From Asterias rubens (Eukaryota > Echinodermata > Asteroidea > Forcipulatida > Asteriidae), in contig NC_047071.1 in the NCBI RefSeq assembly GCF_902459465.1, forward strand, positions 15,329,014-15,393,013: DNA of 64,000 nucleotides, in the 5' to 3' direction. The notes beneath the pieces are model-generated. The model worked only from the letters and a program-made list of their open reading frames with translations. It searched no databases and was not told the DNA's origin. This document shows, piece after piece, positions 56,301 to 64,000 of the stretch (position 1 is its first letter; the number at the start of each line of letters is the position of its first letter). Both the position numbers and the translations under genes were made by a program.

Positions 56301-59300
56301 GCAAAGTCTGCTCGATTGATGTCACAAAAGGGGTAGGCGGAGTCACCCCCAAACAACTTTATCTATTTTTTAAACATTCAAATCGTTACAAACAATTACT
56401 CAAAAAATTATTTTATTGTTCATTAACATATACTCTTATGTTTGAAAAAAAAAAATCTATTTCCAAGTGACTTTAAGTGGTTGGGGGATGTTTGAATTTG
56501 AATGTGTACTAATGAAAGTGAATGATTTTTAACTAAAATTGGCCAGGAAAACTATATTAAATGTTCTTGTTCAAGTCAAGTTCAAATCCATTCTCGTCCC
56601 GGTTTGCCTTTACCCCACTGACACAACATCTTAATGATTGTTTTTTTATTCAGATATTTAGCCAAGCCCCTTCTCTGTGAGTATCTCATCCCACGCTCAA
56701 AGCCCTTCACAGTGAGTCTGTACGAAGGATCCATTGGTGAAAAGGATGCACGGATGCTTGGATATGACTTAGTGCTCTGTGTAGAAATGTAAGTTGTCAA
56801 TACTTTGAAATCATTTTACTATGAGTGAAAGTAGTTATGAATATATATTTCTGGTATTTCCTCATAAGCGAACTTAATCATTGAGCTTGCAAGCCTGAGG
56901 AAACCTTCAAACACAGGTGCTTGCTAGTTAAAGCTGAAACACTGGGGTCAAACCCTATTCTTCCACAATAAGTGATCTGGGTTTCTTGACGTGCACTATT
57001 AACAATCCTAGTTTGGATTATTGTATGTGTGGTGGATTTCACAAAGAGTTAGGACTAGTCTTATCTTGACTAAGGACCAGTTACTTGTCGTAATTTAGGA
57101 CTATCGATGCAATTTGTATATCTCCTAGGACTAGTCCTAAGTTAGCCTAACTCTTTGTGAAATTGACCCCAGGGTTCTAATAAATAAGCTGTTCAGCCCT
57201 AATGTTAAAAAATAGATAATGGCCTGATGTTTGCTAAGATGATACTGTAATAATAGGCAAGAGACTCTGTTACCTCTCAGTTAGTGCCAACCCAATAATC
57301 CAGAGTTCACAGGATCAAGTCCTCTCTTAGTATATTTGTCTGTTCAACAAGACAAGCCCAAAGTCTATATATAGACTTTGGGCTTGTCTATATATAGTAA
57401 AATCAGTTTCCCTTGTGGTTTGTTGCTGAGTTTCATTGATCAACTTATTTGTTTACTTATTTATTTGATGGTTTACTTGTTTATATTACTTAATATTTAT
57501 ATTACCTGTCTGGGTGAAAAAAAAAAAAAATAAAAATAAAAAAAAATAAATAAGTACTTGTTGACCTTTGACCGTCTCAGCATAGAGCATCTGTATCCAG
57601 ACACCCTCGCAGCAATCCCGGATGTTGTCTTTGGTTACATGCAGCCTAGAGTGGTTGTCTTCACTACTCCCAATGCAGACTTCAATGTCTTGTTTCCGGA
57701 CTTCACTGGATTCAGACATTGGGATCATAAGTTTGAGTGGAGCAGGGAAGAGTTTCAATGCTGGTAAGGAGTTTTTTTAATTCTTAGTGGCACCAGACTT
57801 TCCTTTTTGGCTATGGATTATAAAGACCATGTCCTAATTGGTGGCTGTGGCTATGGCTCAAATGTCATGTTAACATGTCAAAAAGGCTCTGGACACTATT
57901 AATTAGTAATTACTCAAAATAATTGTTAGCATAAAAACTTACTTGGTAACGAGCAATGGAGACCTGTTGATAGTATAAAACATTGTGAGAAACAGCTCCC
58001 TCTGAAGTACCCGTAACATATTTTTTTTTTGAAAGAAGTAATTTCTCACTTAGTAATTTGAATCTGAAAGCACACACAAATGTGCAACAAGGCGGTTTTT
58101 TTCTTTAATTATTTTCTTGCAACTTTGATGACCTATTGAGCAAACATTTCTCCAGATTTGTTATTTTATGCATTATATAGGGATACACGAAGTGAGAATA
58201 TACAGGACTTTGATAATTACCAAACGTGTCTAGTTCCTTTAAAGCCGAAGAGGCAAAATATCTTTGTTTGGGTGCTAAGATGATCTCTCTGCAGCCGCTT
58301 CCCAGGTTGTGATCTCTGGCTTTTGAGCATTATGCTGCATTATGCTGTATGGTTTCTGACTGGCACCACGAACAAAGAAAATGACAAAATAGGGAGACTG
58401 CCAACAAACACATTTTCTATAAATAAAGTTTTTAAAGGAATTTGATTTTTTTCCCCTTTGTACAGTCTTTGTTTGAGTCTTTTTCTATTAATTTTCGAGA
58501 TATGCTCCTTCTGTAATATTTGTATTCACTAGGTGTGATAAAGTAGCCAAGGACTTTAGCTACAGTGTGAGCTATGATGGTATAGGACCTGGACCCTCTG
58601 GCACAGAGCACCTAGGATGCTGCACACAAATGGCTGTATTCACTTGCTTACTTCCACCACACGAGGGCAGCACACACAGTGATGACAGAAATCCCTACAA
58701 CCTTGTGAGTTTTTAAAGAGAAAATGAACGATAAGTTAATGTTGGACTAGGTTTTTATCGCTGAAACAATTTTAAAGTTTCTGTTTGACCTTGCAAAAAA
58801 TTCTAGTCTATTTTTTGTTTAGACTATTGGGATTGTAGTTTATGGTTTAAAGCCATTGGACCCTTTCGGTACAGAAAAAAAAAAAAATCACAGATTTACA
58901 AATAATTTACAGGGTTTACAGAAGGTAATGGTGAAAGACTTCTCTTGAAATATTAGTCCATGAAATGCTTTACTTTTTGAGAAAACGGTAAAACAACATA
59001 AATTCTCGTTAGGGAGAATTACGGATTTATTTAAACACATGTCATGACATGGCGAAACGCACGGAAACAAGAGTGGGTTTCCCGTTATTTTCTCCCGACT
59101 CCGATAACCGATTGAGCATAAATTTTCACAGGTTTGTTGTTTTATATATAAGTTGTGATACACGAAGTGTGGGACTTGGACACTACGGTTTACCGAAAGT
59201 GTATAATGGTTTTAAGCACTTTCGCCAATTTGGCTAAAGAATAAAAAAAAAAGGATTTTGAAAAAAAAATGTTATATAGGGGCTCCAAGGTCATAGTTGA

Positions 59301-60090
59301 GTTTTGTGATGCACTTGTTTTCCAATAGGTGGAGTCCACATAAATGTGATAACAATCAGGGGTTCGCAGTTTCCAAGTGCTGCTCTAAGTCAATTTTTCT
59401 TTGTTCAACCAAAACTTATGAAAGAAAAAAATTGAAATCATGCCCGTAATTACTTGAAGGCCATGAAGGCATGTTGCCCCTGATCTTGGCCTTGGTGCCA
59501 CTATAAAAGTCTGCCATAGACTTTAATATAAGGATTTCCAATTGAAGTGCCCTTTGCATAATGAAAATGGTCTTGCTCCCTTAAAGACGCAATTTCATGC
59601 TTGTGAAATGACCTTGGAAATCTACCCTGATAATTCTCAGGCCGGATTTGGTTCCAGCTGAGATAGTTACTGATGAATAAGATGTCTGGGATCTGTTTTG
59701 GGAAAACAAAAAGCAAATTAAGCCAAAAGTTTTTCCAAAAACTCAATTTATTGGTGTTATGTTATGATTTTAAATAATAGTAAAAGTAAACTGTGTTTGG
59801 TTGTTAATTGCTGCTCTATTCCAGGTTTGTGAAGTTAATCACCCACATCGAACAGAAACCATGACAAGAGAGGAGCAGATTTTAACAGAAGCTACCTACT
59901 ACTTACAGAGGATGTCACGTAGTCTGAGGCGGAGTGAGGCGGATGAAGAGGACGCACCAACGGGAGACAGTTCTGATGTCTTAGAAACTGAAAAAGATGC
60001 TGATGAAAAGAGAGAATTTTCCATCTCGTTGGAGACAATGATGAAGTTTTCCTGTTTGAGGAGAGTGTGCCCAAGTGTGGAGAAACTCAG
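53392..60090 (+). CDS. HENMT1: HENMT1 small-RNA 2'-O-methyltransferase, seven coding exons, 3' end missing
   Basis: HENMT1 uses SAM to methylate the 2'-OH of the 3'-terminal nucleotide of piRNAs (and some siRNAs) in the cytoplasm or nuage, protecting them from trimming and tailing. Exons: 53392-53459, 54881-54962, 55545-55657, 56654-56788, 57581-57763, 58533-58704, 59825-60090; phases agree and 339 codons plus two bases are covered. Residues about 25-36 hold the FNPPVSQQRY family motif. VLDMGCGECSLLRLL (from residue 51) is SAM motif I, and GVDQD is the acidic SAM contact. The metal ligands are E132, E135, H136 and H182 (CVE, IEHL, DHKFEW), followed by SREEFQCW. Exon 7 carries a charged linker and part of the C-terminal motif (EFSISLETMMKFSCLRRV). 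The end of the protein should be in one more exon, in or beyond the satellite. Read-through at the last donor would stop at 60112. Confidence 0.95.
53460..54880. other. HENMT1 intron 1 with a GGCGCCACCACCTTTTC inverted repeat
   Basis: TATGGCGCCACCACCTTTTC at about 54663 is mirrored by GAAAAGTGGTGGTGCCATA at about 54774, so a small inverted-repeat element spans roughly 54640-54810. The rest is AT-rich and non-coding. Confidence 0.55.
54963..55544. mobile_element. HENMT1 intron 2: fragments of two element families
   Basis: About 55250-55312 is the end of a GACACTATTGGTAATT-family copy. 55313-55464 is a complete TTTCACAAAGAGTTAGGACT-family hairpin element. The intron ends in a tandem acceptor, ACCAGCAG, at 55541/55544. 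Confidence 0.65.
55872..56476. mobile_element. 605-bp element with TTAAAGTCAC terminal inverted repeats in HENMT1 intron 3
   Basis: TTAAAGTCACCTGGAA at 55872 is matched by TTCCAAGTGACTTTAA at 56461-56476, a 16-bp inverted repeat with one mismatch. The middle (about 56015-56330) is richer in CpG and carries a 129-codon minus-strand ORF of no recognisable family. It looks like a non-autonomous DNA transposon; a clear target duplication was not identified. Confidence 0.6.
56789..57580. other. HENMT1 intron 4: hairpin element and a 38-bp palindrome
   Basis: 57031-57173 is a TTTCACAAAGAGTTAGGACT-family element. 57351-57388 is a perfect palindrome with half-site GACAAGCCCAAAGTCTATA. An A-rich tract precedes the exon 5 acceptor. 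Confidence 0.7.
57764..58532. mobile_element. HENMT1 intron 5 with a GACACTATTGGTAATT-family element
   Basis: 57881-58244 runs from AAAAGGCTCTGGACACTATT to ACCAAACGTGTCTAGTTCC in reverse orientation. The remainder is unremarkable. Confidence 0.7.
58705..59824. repeat. HENMT1 intron 6 with two diverged dispersed repeats
   Basis: About 58843-59215 is a diverged relative of the GACACTATTGG family (GCCATTGGACCC ... TTTTCACAGGTTTGTTGTTT ... GGACTTGGACACTACGG). About 59440-59600 shares GCCTTGGTGCC and GTGCCCTTTGCATAATG blocks with 25318-25460. No additional exon was seen. Confidence 0.5.
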
Positions 60091-60894
60091 GTACATCTCT
60101 AGGCTGAGCTGAAAGTCAAATTATCTGGCCCACTTGAAATGTTATTCCTAAATGGGCAAGGCTTTGTACTAGGGGGAAAAGGGTACTGCTAGTAGAACAT
60201 CAGAAAGTCTATGGGAATATAATTTTGACGGGGCACTAGGGCCAAGACCAAGTCATGGAAGGCAAGTTCATTGTTGTAGTAGCGACCACAAAGTCACAGA
60301 TTGAGACTTGGATCTCCCCTCCAAGACTGAAACCTCAATGTCCAAGACCAAAACCAAGACCTCGCCACCGAGACAGAGCCTGAGATCTTAGACTAATCCT
60401 GCTGTAAACAATAAACTTTTCAAAGCCAACTTTCTTTTATTTATTGTTAAACCAAAGCTTTTCACCCATGACGGCTTTGCTAAGGCTTTACTGTGAAACT
60501 GTGGGTGTCACATAGCCACTACGTAGTGCAGGAAAAAATGAGACCGTGCTGCACCGCCCTAAAAAAAAAACATACCGCAGGGTTAGCTTTAAAATTACGC
60601 TTTTGATGATTTGTCATTTTTTTCGGGTTTCCTTTTTCTGTTTGTATATGTTTTTGGTTGACTATGAAACTGAGGTTTCAAAAGGTCTCCCGACACCAGA
60701 CCCTGTGACCTTTTCTCTGAGACCAATTCTTAAAAATTGAAACATTGAAACAGCCGAGATCTCAAGCCTTCTGGATAATTTTGAGATTGTCCTGAGACCT
60801 ACAGCACTGGGCTTGATACCTTAAGTATCCATGCAAGGTAAAACCCAAACTAAGTCTCAAGTATTATTTGTTGGGATCACGGCAACTAAAAAAA
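60091..60894. other. DNA after HENMT1 exon 7
   Basis: It includes CCAAGACCAAAACCAAGACC-like degenerate repeats at about 60330-60390. No exon matching the expected C-terminal HENMT1 motif was found. Confidence 0.45.
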
Positions 60895-63800
60895 TCCGTG
60901 CATTTTGGTTAAATTTGGGCTTTAACAAATTACAAGGGGTAAGACTTGCATTTTAGTAAACAAATTATAAAAATTTGATAAAATTACAAGGGGTAAGTCT
61001 TTAAAATTTTGGTTGAATTTGGGCTGAAATTAAATAAAATCACATTGGGTAAGCCTTGCATTTTTCTTAAAAAATTATGAAAAATTATGAAAAACTATGA
61101 AAAATTATGAAAATCTATGAAAATCACAAGAGGTAAGTCTTGCAATTTTGTTGAATTTGGGCTGAAACTAAATAAAATCCAAAGGGGTAAGCCTTGCATT
61201 TTTCTTAAAAAATTATGAAAAATTATGAAAAATTGATAAAACCCAAGGGGTAAGTCTTGCATTTTGGTTGAATTTGAGCTAAAATTAAATAAAATCACAA
61301 GGGGTAAATCTTGCATTTTGGTTGCATTTGGGCTGAAATTAAAATCACAATGGGTAAGCCTTGCATTTTTCTTAAAAAATTATGAACAATTATGAAAAAT
61401 TGATAAAACACAAGGGGTAAGTCTTGCATTTTGGTTGAATTGGGGCTAAAATTAAATAAAATCACAAGGGGTAAGCCTTGCACTTTTGTAAAAAATTATG
61501 AAATTTGATAAAATTACAAGGGGTAAGTCTTGCATTTTGGTTGAACTGGTGCTGAAATTAAATGAAATCACAAGGGGTAAGCCTTGCATTTTTCGTTAAA
61601 AATTATGAAAAACTGATAAAATCACAAGGGGTAACTCTTGCATTTTGGTTGAATTTGGGCTGAAATTAAAATCACAAGGGGTAAGCCTTGCATTTTTCTT
61701 AAAAAATTATGAACAATTATGAAAAATTGATGAAACACAAGGGGTAAGTCTTGCATTTTGGTTGAATTTGGGCTAAAACTAAATAAAATCACAAGGGGTA
61801 AGCCTTGCACTTTTGTAAAAAATTATGAAAATTTGATAAAATTACAAGGGGTAAGTCTTGCATTTTGGTTGAATTGGGGCTGAATTAAATGAAATCACAA
61901 GGGGTAAGCCTTGCATTTTTCTTAAAAAATTATGAACAACTGATGAAATCACAAGGGGTAACTCTTGCATTTTGGTTGAATTTGGGCTGAAATTAAAATC
62001 ACAAGGGGTAAGCCTCGCATTTTTCTTTAAAAATTATGAAAAATTGATAAAACACAAGGGGTAAGTCTTGCATTTTGGTTGAATTGGGCTAAAATTTAAT
62101 AAAATCACAAGGGGTAAGCCTTGCACTTTTGTAAAAAATTGTGAAAATTTGATAAAATTACAAGGGGTAAGTTTTGCAATTTTGTTGAATTTGGGCTGAA
62201 ACTAAATAAAATCACAAGGGGTAAGCCTTGCATTTTTCTTTAAAAAATTATGAAAAATTATGAAAAATTGATAAAATCACAAGGGGTAACTCTTGCATTT
62301 TGGTTGAATTTGGGCTGAAATTAAATAAAATCCAAAGGGGAAAGCCTTGCATTTTTCTTAAAAAATTATGAAAAACTGATAAAATCACAAGGGGTAACTC
62401 TTGCATTTTGGTTGAATTTGGGCTGAAATTAAAATCACAAGGGGTAAGCCTTGCATTTTTCTTAAAAAATTATGAAAAATTATGAAAACCCAAGGGGTAA
62501 GTCTTGCATTTTGGTTGAATTTGGGCTAAAATTAAATAAAATCACAAGGGGTAACTCTTGCATTTTGGTTGCATTTGGGCTGAAATTAAAATCACAATGG
62601 GTAAGCCTTGCATTTTTCTTAAAAAATTATGAACAATTATGAAAAATTGATAAAACACAAGGGGTAAGTCTTGCATTTTGGTTGAATTGGGGCTAAAATT
62701 AAATAAAATCACAAGGGGTAAGCCTTGCACTTTTGTAAAAAATTATAAAAATTTGATAAAATTACAAGGGGTAAGTCTTGCATTTTGGTTGAACTGGTGC
62801 TGAAATTAAATGAAATCACAAGGGGTAAGCCTTGCATTTTTCGTTAAAAATTATGAAAAACTGATAAAATCACAAGGGGTAACTCTTGCACTTTGGTTGA
62901 ATTTGGGCTGAAATTAAAATCACAAGGGGTAAGCCTTGCATTTTTCTTAAAAAATTATGAACAATTATGAAAAATTGATAAAACACAAGGGGTAGGTCTT
63001 GCATTTTGGTTGAATTTGGGCTAAAATTAAATAAAATCACAAGGGGTAACTCTTGCATTTTGGTTGCATGTGGGCTGAAATTAAAATCACAATGGGTAAG
63101 CCTTGCATTTTTCTTAAAAAATTATGAACAATTATGAAAAATTGATAAAACACAAGGGGTAAGTCTTGCATTTTGGTTGAATTGGGGCTAAAATTAAATA
63201 AAATCACAAGGGGTAAGCCTTGCACTTTTGTAAAAAATTATGAAAATTTGATAAAATTGCAAGGGGTAAGTCTTGCATTTTGGTTGAACTGGTGCTGAAA
63301 TTAAATGAAATCACAAGGGGTAAGCCTTGCATTTTTCGTTAAAAATTATGAAAAACTGATAAAATCACAAGGGGTAACTCTTGCATTTTGGTTGAATTTG
63401 GGCTGAAATTAAAATCACAAGGGGTAACCCTCGCATTTTTCTTTAAAAATTATGAAAAATTGATAAAACACAAGGGGTAAGTCTTGCATTTTGGTTGAAT
63501 TGGGCTAAAATTTAATAAAATCACAAGGGGTAAGCCTTGCACTTTTGTAAAAAAATTATGAAAATTTGATAAAATTACAAGGGGTAAGTTTTGCAATTTT
63601 CTTGAATTTGGGCTGAAACTAAATAAAATCACAAGGGGTAAGCCTTGCATTTTTCTTTAAAAATTATGAAAAATTATGAAAAATTGATAAAATCACAAGG
63701 GGTAACTCTTGCATTTTGGTTGAATTTGGGCTGAAATTAAATAAAATCCAAAGGGGTAAGCCTTGCATTTTTCTTAAAAAATTATGAAAAACTGATAAAA

Positions 63801-64000
63801 TCACAAGGGGTAAGCCTTGCATTTTGGTTGCATTTGGGCTGAAATTAAAATCACAATGGGTAAGCCTTGCATTTTTCTTAAAAAATTATGAAAAACTGAT
63901 AAAATCACAAGGGGTAAGCCTTGCACTTTTGTAAAAAATTATGAAAATTTGATAAAATTACAAGGGGTAAGTTTTGCAATTTTGTTGAATTTGGGCTGAA
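60895..64000. repeat. Satellite of about 54-bp monomers of two alternating types, running off the window
   Basis: Monomer type 1 reads CACAAGGGGTAAGCCTTGCA and continues TTTTTCTTAAAAAATTATG. Type 2 reads CAAGGGGTAAGTCTTGCATT and continues TTGGTTGAATTTGGGCTG. They tend to alternate, giving a dimer near 108 bp, with variants of about 52 and 66 bp. Longer blocks recur: for example, the GGTTGAACTGGTGCTG variant is at about 61541, 62791 and 63285. About 55 monomers are present. Repeated 62-codon minus-strand ORFs starting MQGLPLVILF are a consequence of the array. It lies on the 3' side of HENMT1, in an intron or just downstream. Confidence 0.92.

Noticed and set aside
55963..56352. 129-codon minus-strand ORF
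   Set aside because: Lies inside a terminal-inverted-repeat element in an intron and shows no known domain.
61095..63650. Recurring 62-66 codon minus-strand ORFs
   Set aside because: They follow the satellite monomers, vary with them, and have no context expected of a gene.

Overview
The window looks like nuclear DNA of an invertebrate deuterostome, most likely an echinoderm such as a sea star. This is an inference from intron-rich AT-rich DNA, many short inverted-repeat elements of a few dispersed families, a Ngaro/DIRS-type tyrosine-recombinase retrotransposon, and animal-type genes with GT-AG introns. No bacterial, organellar or viral gene organisation is visible.

Layout. 1-1402: a 22-bp minisatellite, part of it duplicated about 1 kb apart. 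2360-2605: a CpG-richer, promoter-like stretch. 5266-5837: the last coding exon of a TNFAIP8/TIPE-family gene. 5838 to about 20000: gene-poor DNA with short inverted-repeat elements, including a near-perfect foldback element at 6967-7214. About 20040-24970: one decayed Ngaro/DIRS-like retrotransposon (gag-like ORF, RT with its catalytic core deleted, RNase H, tyrosine recombinase, SGNH hydrolase). 25863-49852: one very large gene on the + strand. 53392-60090: HENMT1, the small-RNA 3'-terminal 2'-O-methyltransferase, on the same strand. 60895-64000: a tandem satellite of about 54-bp monomers that runs off the window end.

The central result is the 24-kb gene. I could join 25 exons with consistent splice phase; the summed coding length is 10,236 nt, giving 3,411 residues. 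The predicted protein has about five LOTUS/OST-HTH-like winged helices in its first uninterrupted 2.8-kb exon. Next come Q-rich and acidic linkers and a GHKL/Bergerat ATPase of the sacsin / NO VEIN type. The C-terminus is a NO VEIN (DUF3883-like) domain whose conserved residues fit a PD-(D/E)XK fold. HENMT1 follows head-to-tail about 3.5 kb downstream. LOTUS proteins and HENMT1 both belong to germline small-RNA (piRNA) biology in animals, so this pair is the best candidate for an undescribed functional association. That association is an inference from domain content and proximity only.

The genes are otherwise shaped by repeats. Two introns of the large gene carry tandem duplications of their own 3' splice sites. 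One intron holds a 52-bp minisatellite open in all three forward frames. The HENMT1 introns hold several inverted-repeat elements, and its missing 3' exon lies in or beyond the terminal satellite.
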